Assembly: GCA_035582835.1 (NCBI GenBank)
Contig: JAYKAV010002792.1
Coordinates: 850,342-914,341 of the forward strand
Direction: 5' to 3'
Source: Phoebastria nigripes
Lineage: Eukaryota; Chordata; Aves; Procellariiformes; Diomedeidae
DNA: 64,000 nt
A program made the position numbers and the translations under genes. The notes under the pieces are model-generated. The model was given only the letters and a program-made list of their open reading frames with translations. It was not told the origin of the DNA and did no database searches. This document shows, piece by piece, positions 39,585 to 51,900 of this stretch (positions are counted from its first letter, which is position 1; the number at the start of each line of letters is the position of its first letter).

Positions 39585-40118
39585 TCAGGACCCGTGGATC
39601 TCATCGGGTCCCATGGAGTTGTGCACCTTCAGGTGCCTTAGATGGTCTTGAACCTGATCTTCTCCTACAGTGGGCGGCTCTTCATTCTCCCAGTCCCTGC
39701 CTTTGCCTTCTGTGGCTTGGTTGGTGAGGCTTGAGCACTTGCCGGTGAAGACTGAGGCAAAAAAGTCATTGAGTACCTCCGCCTTCTCCATATCCTAAGT
39801 AACCAGGTCTCCCGTTTCATTCTGGACAGGGCCCACATTTTCCTTCGTCTTTCTTTTATCCGCGACATACCTGTAGAAGCTTTTCTTGTTGCCCTTGACG
39901 TCCCTAGCCAGATTGAATTTTATTGGGTCTTTAGCTTTTCTAACCTGATCCCTGGATGCTGGGGCAATTTCTCTGTATTCCTCCCAGGCTACCTGTCCTT
40001 GCTTCCACCCTCTGTAGGCTTCCTTTTTGTGTTTGAGTGTGTCCAGGAGATCCTCGTTCATCCACGCAGGCCTCCTGGTGTTTTTGCCTGATTTCCTCTT
40101 TGTTGGGATCCTCATCAC
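39585..40118 (-). pseudogene. CR1 ORF2 linker between endonuclease and RT
   Basis: Two consecutive segments of CR1 ORF2. 40118-39795 includes [20 protein letters not shown] and the stretch around [17 protein letters not shown], ending at a TAG just after GDLVT. The reading continues in frame from 39791 with [19 protein letters not shown] to GPDEIHGS, then stops. The TAG looks like a single CAG-to-TAG change because the frame is the same on both sides. The second break, at about 39585, is a frameshift. A further frameshift separates this part from the endonuclease segment near 40115. The function in the intact protein is to connect the endonuclease to the polymerase; no catalytic residues are expected here. 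Confidence 0.9.
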
Positions 40119-40187
40119 TCCTGAGCTTGGAGGAGGTGATCCTTGAATATTAACCAGCTTTCTTGGGCCCCTCTGCCCTCCAGGGCT

Positions 40188-40880
40188 TTATCCCATGGCA
40201 CTACGCCTGAAGAGGCCCAAGTCTGCTCTCCTGAAGTCCAGGGTAGTGAGCTTGCTGTGCTCCCTCCTCGGTGCCCTAAGGATCTTGAACTCCACCATTT
40301 CATGGTCACTGCAGCCCAGGCTGCCCTTGAGCTTCACATGCCCCACCAGCCCCTCCTTGTTGGTGAGAACAAGGTCTAGCATAGCACCTCTCCTCATTGG
40401 CTTCTCTACCACTTGGAGAAGGAAATTATCATTGACACATTCCAGGAACCTCTCGGATTGCTTATGCCCTGCCGTGTTGTCCCTCCAACAGATATCGGGG
40501 TGGTTGAAGTCCCCCATGAGGACCAGGGCTTGTGATGGTGAGGCTGCTCCTATCTGTCTATAGAGGGCCTCATGCTTTCGGTCTTCCTGGTCAGGTGGCC
40601 TGTGGCAGACCCCCACTGTAATGCCACCTGTCCCTGCCCACCCTTTAATCCTGACCCATAAGCTCTCGGTCGGCTCCTCATCCATCCCCAGGCAGAGCTC
40701 CATGAACTCCAGCTGGTCATTGACATAAAGGGTGACACCCCCTCCTCGTCTCCCCTGCCTGTCCTTCCTAAAGAGCCTGTATCCTTCCATTCCAACACTC
40801 CAATCATAGGAGCCATCCCACCACGTCTCCGTGATGCCGATAAGATCATAGCCCTTTTGAGAAACCATTTGGCTCATCCT
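40188..40880 (-). pseudogene. CR1 ORF2 endonuclease domain (5'-truncated)
   Basis: Apurinic/apyrimidinic-type endonuclease that would nick target DNA for target-primed reverse transcription. The open frame can be read from a Met at 40892, but CR1 similarity begins only about five codons later, so that Met is fortuitous. Counting from it, the catalytic Glu is in ITETWW (E22), the Asp/Asn pair in MGDFNHPDICW (D128, N130), the family block RGAMLDLVLTN is at 168-178 and the terminal SDH at 195-197. All of these are intact. The N-terminal part before the first Glu is mostly lost by truncation. The frame ends at a stop near 40188. CR1 coding similarity continues downstream in another frame ([16 protein letters not shown]), so a frameshift separates the domains. 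Confidence 0.92.
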
Positions 40881-42992
40881 TTTTCTAATCAAACATACAC
40901 AGTAGTAATTACTTCTATAAATTTTTGTTTTTCAAGTTCTTCAAACCTGAATTATGAAGTTTTAAATTACAACAAAATTGAGACCAATTCAGACAACCCT
41001 GAGCTTACAGTTGGTCTTTCAGCCAGATCTGTGTTTCTACAGGCTCTGTAAAGATTTTTTTAATCTGTCTTATTATTAAATATAGTTTAAAGATGGAAAA
41101 CTGATTTTCTAGGGGGTTTTGTAGGGCTTTGTGGGGGTTTTTTTGTTTGGATTTTTAACGAGGATTTAAAAATCATCCCAACTTTTCAGAAGACTTGTTT
41201 GAGCTCACAGTTAGATTTCCCCAGCTCCTCTCCACCAAATACCATAGACATTTAAATAAATAAATAAATAAAAATTAAAAAAAAAGAAAAAAAAGTTCTG
41301 CTAAAGGTTTTACTAAAAAAGAAATAAAGTATAAATTATGGATATGTACTGGCTCAAAAGAGTTCACCAGAGATGATTGTAGTTACTCCTCCCAATTTTC
41401 TCCCAGGAATGCCTGAGGCACAACTCCTGCCTATTTTTCTAGGTCCCTACAGAAAGCCCAGATACGTTTTTCCTCTGTTTGCTGTAAAGTGTTCAAGAGC
41501 AATGGAATAGTAGAAAGTAACCTGACAAAACTGAGCATTGCAGGCCATTTAAAATACTTTCCTTGTGGATAGAGAGTGATGTGTAGTGGTAAACATCTAA
41601 AGAAAAAAAAAAAAGACCCATTAAAAAAAAAAAAAAAAAAAAAGAGATCTTTTATAGTTAGTTATAGTTGAAAGACAAGGCCTTCTTTGCAACAGGAAGA
41701 ATAATTATTTTTATTTATATTCCTTTCTTAAGTAAACCGGATTATTTTAAGATGCATAAACAAAATTTCATACACAGATCCTGATTGCCATTGCAGTATA
41801 ATGGGGAGTAACAGACCTCTAGTAGATATAGTACTGAATATTTACTAATAATGCCTTTAATTTTTACAAAATCAAAGGAAGTTGCTGCATCTGATTGGAT
41901 TGAAGTTATTTCCATTTGCTCTAATACAGTCTTCCTGAGAGATTTTTGGCTAAACTTTAGAATGCAGAAATCCCAGCCAGGCTCTGCATACTTGCAGCTT
42001 TTGAAAAGCTGGACCCATTTTTCAAATTGAAAATTTGATATGGATCTTTCTGTATATTGGATTCCCAGCTTCTTTCTTCTCTTGTCTATTTAGACTACAT
42101 GTTTTTTGGGTCTCAGAATGCCTCATAACATGTAATAATTACTGAACCTTAAATGATAAGGGTTTTTTTTTAAATTATTTTATTATTTGGCCTTTTTTCT
42201 TTCTGAATGCTGGATATATTGAGAAATTAAAATTAAATCATTACTAATTTTGAAATTTAGACATATCATGATTGTTGGCTATTAAAGTTTCTTGAAGAAT
42301 TCTCCATTTCTTAATAATAAAATATAGTGTTCCAAATATTTTCTAAGGCATAGATATTATATTAGTCAGTATAATTTTTAAAGTATAACAATACACTTGG
42401 GGGGCATTTTTGCTTTAACATGGAAAACAAAGCATCTGTGATACGGAAGGAATTCTTCCAAATTACATTGTTTTTGTCACAAGTGCTGTCTCACGTGGTT
42501 TTAGTGTTCTTTCTTTAGTCACAGTACATGTTGCCTGCAGGCTGTGCAACAATGCGGCTAATGGAGGTATCAACCTGCANAATGAATATGGACTGACCAT
42601 ATCAGCTTTACAAGAACCCTGAGAGACAGAATAATCAAGACAAAGGAACACCAGAAGAAGAAACCGAATTTTTATCCCTGAATTTGCCACTGAGTTTCAT
42701 GGAGCCTTGTCCATATTTCAGCTTCCTTGAATAAAAGATAGAGAAATAGTAATTGACCAATACTATATTATTACAATACTATATGTAATGCAGTAGTATT
42801 GTGCACTGAATTGGATAATGCATGTTAAAACATTTGAAGGAAATTGGAAATGCAGAGACATTCAGGTATACAAGGGGTCATTTTGGTAATCAAATTCAGT
42901 CCATGATGACATACAGCCATGTAACACACAATCTGGAAGTCAGTATTTTATGTATTCCATAAAATCAGTAAATATTCCCCTACATCCTGTGA
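40881..42992. other. Unannotated AT-rich stretch
   Basis: Simple repeats only: AAAT units 41253-41275 and two A-runs near 41609 and 41622-41643. No gene or transposon recognised. Confidence 0.5.
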
Positions 42993-42997
42993 CAAGC

Positions 42998-43653
42998 TGT
43001 TGTGGTTTAACCCCAGTCGGCAACTAAGCACCACACAGCTGCTCACTCACCGTCCCCCGCCCCAGTGGGATGGCAGAGAGAATTGGAAGAGCAAAAGTAA
43101 GAAAATTAGTGGGTTGAGATAAGAACCATTTAATACTTGAAATAAAATAATAATGATAATAATGATAATAATGATGATAATGATGATAACGATGATAACA
43201 ATGATAATGATGATAATGATGATGATAATAATAATATTGTAATGAAAAGTGAAACAACGGGAGAGAGAGAGACAGAGAGAGGAACAAAACCCAGGTCAAA
43301 AAACAAGTGATGCAACTGCTCACCACCTGCCGACCGATGCCCAGCCAGTCCCTGAGCAGCGATCTCTGCCCCCTGGCCAACTCCCCCCAGTTTATGTACT
43401 GAGCATGATGTCATATGTTATGGAATACCCTGTTGGCCAGTGGGGTTAGCTGTCCTGGCTGTGCCCCCTCCCAGCTTCTTGGGCACCTGGCAGAGCATGG
43501 GAAGCTGAAAAGTCCTTGACTAGTGTAAGCACTACTTAGCAACAACAAAAACATCAGTGTGTTATCAACATTCTTCTCATACTAAATCCAAAACACAACA
43601 GTATACCAGCTACTGGGAAGAAAATTAACTCTATCCCAGCTGAAACCAGGACA
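42998..43653 (-). mobile_element. Solo LTR with divergent centre and triplet tract (copy 5)
   Basis: 656 bp from 'tgttgtggtttaaccccagt' to 'gaaaccaggaca', flanked by the perfect duplication caagc (42993-42997 and 43654-43658). Both outer parts align with the other LTRs: the U5 side up to the ATTAAA signal (tttaat 43129-43134), and the U3 side from about 43390 ('tgagcatgatgtcatatg') to the end. The middle, about 43135-43390, does not. It holds an ATG/ATA triplet tract (43147-43237), a GA tract (43260-43282) and unrelated sequence. The TATA box is weak (plus-strand gtttatgtac). Predicted frames across the centre merely translate the triplets. Confidence 0.92.
43147..43237. repeat. ATG/ATA triplet microsatellite inside LTR
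   Basis: About 30 triplets, a mixture of GAT, AAT and one AAC. It sits directly after the ATTAAA end of the U5 side of LTR copy 5 and is followed at 43260-43282 by a GA dinucleotide tract. Confidence 0.9.
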
Positions 43654-44059
43654 CAAGCAACTATTATATGCGTATAAAACAGAAACAAAAACTATAACAC
43701 ACTTCAGGAAGAGAATAGGGATTCTGATATCTGCACAAGCTGAGATCATCCTAGGAATTAACTATGTGCATAATCCTATGGGGAAATGCAAAATCTGATA
43801 GTTCAACTGAAGGAGACTCTGGTTTCTTTTGATTTGTAATCTTTAACTTTACTATGTGAGAAATTCACACAGTTAAGCAAAAAAAAGATTTCCCATGAAC
43901 CCATGATAATTCTGACAGGATTTATTCTAAGTTATATCTCTCTGCGGTCAGTCTCCAGGGCTAAAGAACAGGGTGTAATAGTAATTGTCTCATAAACAAA
44001 TATATATAGGTACTGAAAACTGGATCAATTAAATCTATGTCACTCCTGAAACTCTGACG

Positions 44060-45990
44060 TTTATAAGGCTATCCAGATTTTAATATGTTTCAAATAACAG
44101 CAGTTCCAGTGATCTAGTCAACCTTTCTTACTATTAGTTTAGACTTTTTTTCCTGAAGTTAATCCAACTCTCCCTTTTTGTCATTTAACGTCATTATTCC
44201 TTCCCCTTCACAACACCTTTTATATACTGAAAGACCATCATCGTGTTTCTAAACCTAATAAACCTGTTTTCTTCAACCTTACTGTCGTGGTTTAACCCCA
44301 GCCAGCAACTAAGCACCACACAGCCGCTCGCTCACTCCCCCCCGCTGGGATGGGGGAGAGAATCGGAAGGGTAAAAGTGAGAAAACTCATGGGTTGAGAT
44401 AAAGACAGTTTAATAGGCAAAGCAAAAGCCGTGCACGCAAGCAAAGCAAAACAAGGAATTCATTCACTCCTTCCCATCGGCAGGCAGGTGTTCAGCCATC
44501 TCCAGGAAAGCAGGGCTCCATCACGCCTAACAGTTACTTGGGAAGACAAACACCATCACTCCAAACGTCCCCCCCTTCCTTCTTCTTCCCCCAGCTTTAT
44601 ATACTGAGCATGACNTCACATGGTATGGAATACCCCATTGGCCAGTTGGGNTAGCTGTCCTGNCTNTGCTCCCTCCCAGCTTCTTGTGCACCTGGCAGNN
44701 CATGGGAAGCTGAAAAGTCCTTGACTAGTAGACTACTTAGCAACAACTAAAAACATCAGTGTGTTATCAACATTCTTCTCATACTAAATCCAAAACATAG
44801 CACTATACCAACTACTAAGAAGAAAATTAACTCTATCCCAGCTGAAACCAGGACACTTACCCATAGTTGTGTTTCCAGGCCCTATTTTCACACTTGTTAC
44901 TATTTCATGGGCTATCACCAACTGAATCAAAATAAGATGTTTAAAGCTGGAGATAGTATTCCAGCTGAGACATTACTAGCACTTAGAAGAGAAAATTGTG
45001 AGTTCAGGTTTTTTTTCAGGTAATAGTCCAGTTTTTATCTCATTAAGTTAAATGAGTTTTCATCATTAGTGTGATATTGTTGATTAATGTGTGCTGTGAC
45101 TGTAACTCTGTTCACTACCCTTTTAGCAATTTCTGCAATGCTACTGCCTAGACAGGTTTTCCACAGCCTGTGGCTGTGCAGCCACATCTAATTGTGTGTA
45201 AAACTTTGTATTTTTCCTTAATAGATTACATCCTATTTTTCCACATAATTTCCCATATTTGCCAAGATTATTTAGATATACTGCCCTCCAATATTTTTGC
45301 AGTTTGTCAGAATTTAGTTTCATTTGTGATTTCAATTATCAGGGTCCTTATTCTTTCCCTCCAGTTATCCAGTGGTACCAGACTTACAGAACACTATTTG
45401 ATATATCCTAGCTCAAGAGAGTGCTACTCTCTGGAAAACACTCTTGCCACTTAGGTGTTCACCTGATAACAGTCTCATTTTCCTAGCTTTCTTATGAGAA
45501 TCCCATGTAAGAGTGGCAAAAGCTTGCTGCAATGAAGATATCTGATATCTAACACTTCTTTTCTATTCATAAAGTCTATTACCCTGTCATAGAAGGAAAT
45601 TAGTTTGGTTTGATATGATCTATTCTTGACAAATTCGTGTTGGGTGTTACTCTTTATTGATCAGGTAGATAAATTTGCAAATTTATTTTAGACTGTGTGT
45701 TCTACTATTTCTCCAGGACTGAAGTTAACCTGATAGGCCTATACTTTCCTGATTCCTTGTCTTTCTTATTTTTAAAGAAAAATTTTCTTTGTGTTTTTCC
45801 GGTCCTCCAGAATTTCTTCAGTACCTAAAGACACTTGCTGACAGTTTTGAGATTTCATTAACTACGTGTCTTAGCATAAATACTTCATCAGCTCCCACTA
45901 ATTTAAAGGGGAAGTAACATATGTATATGATGTCTAATGTTCTCATTCCCTGTTGTAACCTGAGTTCATATTCCTCTGTTAAAGATGTCA
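44060..45990 (-). mobile_element. Ancient CR1-type LINE relic, split by a solo LTR
   Basis: On both sides of the LTR at 44283 the plus strand has decayed CR1-like sequence in 3'-to-5' order. Left: 'cagttccagtgatctagtca' and 'cttttatatactgaaaga', comparable with the C-terminal and 3' part of the younger CR1 ('cagtggttcacc', 'agtactgaaaggc'). Right: 'aagattatttagatatactg', 'ctgtcatagaaggaaattag', 'ttgacaaattcgtgttgg' and 'cctgataggcctatactttc' followed by 'tcttatttttaaag', the counterparts of the RT-coding 'ggcctgtagttccccagg' and 'cccctttttaaaaatg' at 39438-39479. No long frame survives. The ends are approximate; it is much older than the CR1 at 37521. Confidence 0.65.
44283..44855 (-). mobile_element. 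Solo LTR nested in ancient CR1 (copy 6)
   Basis: 573 bp from 'tgtcgtggtttaacccc' to 'gaaaccaggaca', flanked by the perfect duplication cttac (44278-44282 and 44856-44860). This is the most complete young copy and the best reference for the family here. In minus-strand sense it has a U3 with the TATA box (plus-strand gctttatatac, 44594-44604), a central part, ATTAAA (tttaat 44409-44414) and a U5 ending ttaaaccacgaca. Ambiguous bases occur at 44615, 44651, 44663, 44666 and 44699-44700. No internal viral region is left. Confidence 0.95.
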
Positions 45991-45999
45991 GTGACTTAC

Positions 46000-48900
46000 T
46001 TAATGAAGACTGAATTGGAAAAGGTATCAAATTGCTTCTCTTCCCAAAGTCGTTGGTTGATACTTTACACTTCCCTTTCTCCTCTGCCCAGCAGTGAGAC
46101 ATTTCATTTCTTGGTCTTCCTCTTATAATGAGGTTTGGAATTATTGCTTTGTTTATTTATTTGCAAATGTTAAAGGAGTCACTGATTAGCAATAACCAAT
46201 AGTGTTGGATTTGCAAAGCTGCAGTGCAATTCACTATATGCTTCTGATTTAAAAGTAACATTAGAAGAAAAAGAAATTTAAAGTGCCATTTGAAAATCAA
46301 GCTGACTCGTCAAGTGATTCCTTTATCTGTAGGTGCCAATAGTATCAGAATACCTATATGACTCTTCAAAGAATGATTATGACAGTAGCAAAGAGGAATG
46401 TCATATTCCTCAACACCCTATGCATGTGGAGGCCTCTCAGAAAACCTGCAGATCACCCATACCTGGATGTCTGCTGATGTACCAATGTGTTTAATGCTAT
46501 AGCAATGATGCACTTCCACCGCCTGGTACCTGTAGGCAAACGTGTTCTCGAAAGTCATCCCCAGCTGCACCTTGGACCATGTTTCCATATTCCCTGTCTA
46601 TACCGACAGGAAATCCAGTTCTGAAGGCAGCTTTGAAACACCTCTATGCAGAATGTAGTGGTACTCTTGTGAGAGTGCATGTGAAAACAAATATAGGGTG
46701 CACCGAATTAATAATACAGATTTATTTTACTTTAAAAAGAATTACAGACAGAGGAGAGCAGCAGAAATTGTGTGCAGCCTGGCATGAAACTGAAATTAAA
46801 TGTTCTTGCTGCAGGAATTATTTGTCTAGTGTGAGGTGACCACCAACAACTGGTATTGCTGTTGCTAGGAGCTATCAAAAGAAATGTCACTCTTCACAGC
46901 AAGTGATGAAATTTGACATATGGCATCAAAGCATCATTAAAACTACACCTGCTGCAGAGGAGGTTGTGTCTTTCAGAAGACTTTCAAGCAGAAAAGGTTA
47001 TTCTGAGAATGCAAAAGAGTATGCCTTATTTTCTTTATTTCTTAGTAGGTAATTAAGAAGCAGTAAAAATAGGAAAAATGGTCAGAAAAAGAACATGAAG
47101 AAACATCCAGAATCCTTGCTTCTCAATGTTTTATGGAGAAAAAATAAGAAATTACCAACAGCATTTCTTTATAAAGTCTACAATAATAAATATAGTTGAT
47201 GATAAATCATTAATTCACATAGCTGAAATGGTTCACTATCTTTTCTCAAAGGTTCAGTACTGTATTCTCCAGCTATTGCCTTAATGAAGCTTGTCCACTA
47301 GTTTTGATAACATTTTAAAGTGTGAGTATTGCAGATTTTGGTCAGAAGCCTGAAATAGTTTGATGTTCAGTTTGTCATACACACATTGACCTATGTATAA
47401 GAAAATTACTGTTGATTTCAGTAGAAGTCAGCACTTCAGTTTCTGAGTGGTCACTGACTTTACACTTAGAAGAACTCTATTTCAAGGTAATGAAGATTTC
47501 TGTTGTAATTATATTTGTGATTTTATTCCTGAATTAGAATGGAATTTTCATATCTTCTTCTATATTTCAGTTCATACAGTTATCACTCTTGTTTCAGGTA
47601 AATAAATAAACACATAAAGCCTTGTTTATTTCCTGTAAAGCTTTCTTGGGAGTTATTGCTAGAAATTAATATACATAAAGAAAGGATTCAAATAAAAATT
47701 TGCATCTAAAAATTTGAGTTTGCTGTAGAAAGTTTTTTTCTAAATTTGTAATGTGCCCTTACTAGGAAGACTGAAAAACAAAACAGGTTAAAAAATAAAA
47801 ACAAAAAAAGGAAAAGAAAAAGAAATAACAATTCTGTGTATTTAGTGGTGAGACAGAAAAAAAGGTGAGAACTATTACTAATTATGTTGCTTCACCAAAA
47901 TTGGTATAATCATGATATCATTCACATTTCTACCTCTTCTCCTCTGCAGTTCTTCATGGATTAGCTATCTAGGGACTTTCAAATTGTGTTTTATTACTAG
48001 CTCTGCTGTAAGCTCCTAGGTAACTGTGGCCAGACCATTGCCCCTGCATTTCATTTTGCTAGTCTGCAGAATAGTGGTAGTGTTACTAAAAAAGTGCAAG
48101 GTATTACTATTGCTGTTTCAATTTCATTACTTTAAACTAATGTGTTTTGAACCTTTCCATAGAGAATGTTGCATATGTTGACTTCTGTTAATATATACAT
48201 GCTATAATCATTGAGGGACAATTCATTAGATGATAACTTTCCTATCCACAGCCCCACAAGTTAATAATGTTGAAGCCAATAAGAAGACAGTTGACTCGCA
48301 CATTTCTGCTTTCTCAAAAGGAAAACAAATTTTGTTTTTCCATGAATCTGTCTCAAATGCTGGATTTCAGATAGTGGCATTAAAAAAGGGGAAAGGGAGG
48401 CCTAGATCCTAGAACTGATTCAGAGTCAGAGTTTGCAAAGTCAATCTTTGGCTAGAATAGATAAGTATTTCTACACCGGTCTTTCTACTATGCAGTCAAA
48501 ATTTAGTTTTGCACTACAGAGATGCAGGAAAATGACCTTTCGTAGCATATGCATCCTCTTACCAAAACTCTCCTCCTTATTATAAAAAAAAGCCTGTCAA
48601 TGTTAGATTACATGTGGGATTGCTCTCTTATAACTCAAGTTTAATGAACACTAACCTAAAAAAAAAAAGAAAGAAAAGATAAAGGACTCTATTAACATGT
48701 TCTGAAAGTGGCTACTTGCTTTCACAATGCATTTACTATGCACACAGGAGTAGCTCTATCAAAGTTTCTATGCCTTAGTTTCCTAACATTTAAGATACTG
48801 TCTTAAACAATTCACTTAGTTTGTCAAAAGAAAAATGTTTTGTTCTGTTCTTCAGGAAACTAGAAAATATGGAATAGGGTTTCTTAAATCTGAACAAGCT

Positions 48901-51900
48901 TATCAAAAAGCCAATATGATAGTTATAAATCCAAACAGGACACAGATGATTTTGTTACAGTGGTAATAAAGGGAAGTTTTAACTTGATAACAAGTTAAAA
49001 CCTTTTCTTTTTTTGCCTTCTCTTTTGTAACAGGCAAATATGTAGCTACAGAAAGTGATTTGTTAATCATACTCTTGAGCTATTTTACAATGAAGATGTG
49101 AACTTAAAACAACATCCATTTCAATGACATAACTGGAGTAGGAATGATATGGCTGGCAAAAGACCACAAGAACTGTTTCAAATGGCTTGAGAGAATGTGC
49201 TGTCTGGGTTAAAGCCAGACATTAGGAGAACAGTATGTTAAAATAATATATAAAACTCAAAATGCTGCATGTATTTTATGGTATTTCCTTCAGACAGCAT
49301 TATTTCAAGGTCAGAATCAGCTACAGCCCAATAAATAAATAATCTGGAGCAATTATGTTATGATTAATAAAGNCTTTGGGAACACTTATTACTTTTCAGT
49401 TTAACTAAATCAAGGACAGACCAGGAAATAAGTGACGAAATTTGGAAACACACTGCTACAGATACTATGCAACTCAGGTAAAGGAGGAAGATTTTTAACT
49501 CCTGCTGCCCAGCAGTGCAAAGGGTTCCACAACAACAAGGTCTGTTTGTTTATTCATTGTCATTTTAAAGAAAGCCACCCTGAGAAAGTGGGTTACAAAT
49601 ATGTTTGTGGTTGTTGGTTTTTTTCCAAATTTGGTGTGACGAAAAAGGTAAAAGTAGGCAGAAGCAGTCTAGACCTTGTCACCACTCTGCCTTGGTTTTC
49701 CAATACATCACTGGAACTTGTAAGGATTNACTAATGAATGTCCATCCACTGCTTTGAATATCAACTGCTTCTTTGAGATTAACATCCTTTTGATGAAAAC
49801 CTCATACACATATTTTTAGAGANGTCCTTCTTCCTGCATTAAATGAACCCTAGTCTGAGTTAAGATTCTTAGAATTACCTTCTCAGCCCCTAATAACTAT
49901 TATAATTGAGCTATATTTATTGGTGAACTAACTTTATGAATGTTTTCGTGTGATATCTTAATTTGCACATTCTCTGACCCTCTTTTCTGTCCTTCTAGCA
50001 TGGCATTACTGATGGGAGCTGCTGTTAGTGCTACATATCATGGATTTTCCAGAATTCTGAGTTTGAACTCCTGAACTTTTTCTGTTTCATTTTATAAACT
50101 CAGCTCTCTTCTTTCATTCTTAAATATTTCTGAGGCTCTTTCCTGAGATAGTGCTGTGATTTAGAAGTACTTCCTAGATCCTAAGTCTAGATGTCATGAA
50201 TATCCTGGTACACCCCTCGCTTATGTTGGCATATAACTTTTCCTCCTTCACCCACCCTCTCTTCTGTAGGAAGAAAATAAAGGTGCCCAGACTGAAAAGG
50301 AACATCGAAGTCAGGGACAAAGACATCTAGGCCACTTTGCAGGAGGGCAACTGATGTGCATCTCAATGTAGCTTACAAGACAGTTCTCTTAGTGTGGTAA
50401 GGGACATACATACAAAATGTGAAGCTGGATTAAATCATTTCATGAATATTTCCTTCTCTGTGGGCCGCAACCTGTTCACAGGATTGATTTTCCTTTGTTT
50501 TTCTATTTCTGTTTGTTGAAATAGGNTGCCTTAGTTTTATCCAGACCCTAAGATTTAGTGAAGTTTTGAGTTTTGTNATTATTTTCTTTTATGGGATCTG
50601 TTTGGATGAATCTGCTGGTAATGAAATGTTTCAGACTGATAATCCAAGAAAACTGTGTTCTACAAATATCTTTCATTAAACTTTTTTTCACTTTGCTTCA
50701 CCAATATTCCTGACTGTGATTCAAGAAGAACTAACTGAGGGATTAACAGTGAAACCTAGATTTATGCATTCATAAATCTATCTATTAAGCCTGCCAGGAA
50801 GAATGCTAATTCTGAAGACTATTTATTTATTGGAAGTCCAGTAAGTTTACTGGAAATGAACCCATTCATTCTCTTTGAGGAAGTCAGGGAATTGTAATAA
50901 ATTTTTTATTAACAGTAATCAGGTTCAAGTTTAAGATTACACTAGTTAAGAGCTGAAAAGTTCAAAACCTTTAGTTGTCTCACGAGGCAACCAGTATCAG
51001 CAGATGCTTTTTTGTTCTTTCCTTTCTTTTACTTGCTTTGGATAGTTAGTTCATCTTATCCATATTATTTTTGTCGGTAATCTACATTTCACTCAACCAC
51101 ATGATTATGTTTGTNTGTATGTGTGCTTTATGGAAATATTTCCATTCAACTGAGTCCCAACATTTTCAAAGGCTGTGTGTCATTATTCTACATTCTGAAG
51201 GACACAACATTTAAGTAGCAAGACTATGGCTTTCCCACATAAGCAAAATTTCACGCAGGTTTCTTTTCCAGTGTAGTTGTGATGTGTAGAAATGAAATAC
51301 TTAGAAACAGTAACTTTTAGTTTCTGTGATTTATGAGTGAAATTTAAATAATAAACACCACATTCAAATTTCCACTAAAGGAAGAAAAAATTACTCTGCA
51401 TTATTAAATTCAACTTTTATTGTAAGTAACTACAAGGGGAGGAATTCATTTTAAACCTAAAACACTGGTCTAATTTTCTTACCAGTATGGGCTTAGACAT
51501 TCACTTGTTTTTTGGTTGGGAGGTTATTTTAAACCTAGTTTAGATTGACAGTATCATTTTCAAGCTGCTAGTTTCAATTGCATCTGGAAGTCATTTGCTG
51601 TTGTCCAGGAGGGATAAATGCAGGAAATGGTGTGTAAAATTCTGAAATGGGTAGTAGCCTTTTATTCCACACACATAAGTATTAATGTCTGCAATGGAAG
51701 TTCTTCAGTAACTTGTCTCCAGCAGTAAATTATGTATACTTCTCTGACATACAATAAATTGCATTTCTTACATTATGGCTATTATCAGGACACTGCAGTT
51801 CAGTTCTTTTCATCACAAGTTTTGTTTCTCACTGGTTGATAAGCTGGTGGGCCTCATTAAGCTTAGATTACACCCATCTGTATTATAATGCCTATACCTC

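Larger units (their letters stand above)
37521..40880 (-). mobile_element. 5'-truncated CR1 LINE, split by a solo LTR
   Basis: A CR1 retrotransposon in minus-strand sense. Its 3' tip is at about 37521, with the family's ATTCTATG-type octamers (plus strand 'tcatagaatcatagaat', 37522-37538). The body carries, from 5' to 3', the AP-type endonuclease (to about 40188), a linker, the reverse transcriptase (38973-39572) and the C-terminal region (37610-38197). The 5' end stops inside the endonuclease at about 40880, after which the sequence turns abruptly AT-rich, so it is 5'-truncated as CR1 copies usually are. A 575-bp LTR plus its 5-bp duplication splits it at 38258. Removing these leaves about 2.8 kb. 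Several frameshifts and stops make it non-functional. As is usual for CR1, no clear target duplication is seen. Confidence 0.95.

Noticed and set aside
43024..43414. 118- and 94-codon minus-strand frames in the LTR at 42998
   Set aside because: They mostly translate the triplet microsatellite (His/Tyr or Ser/Leu runs) and LTR sequence, which is non-coding.
46579..46839. 86-codon plus-strand frame in a slightly less AT-rich patch
   Set aside because: No recognised family, splice structure or conservation evidence; treated as chance.
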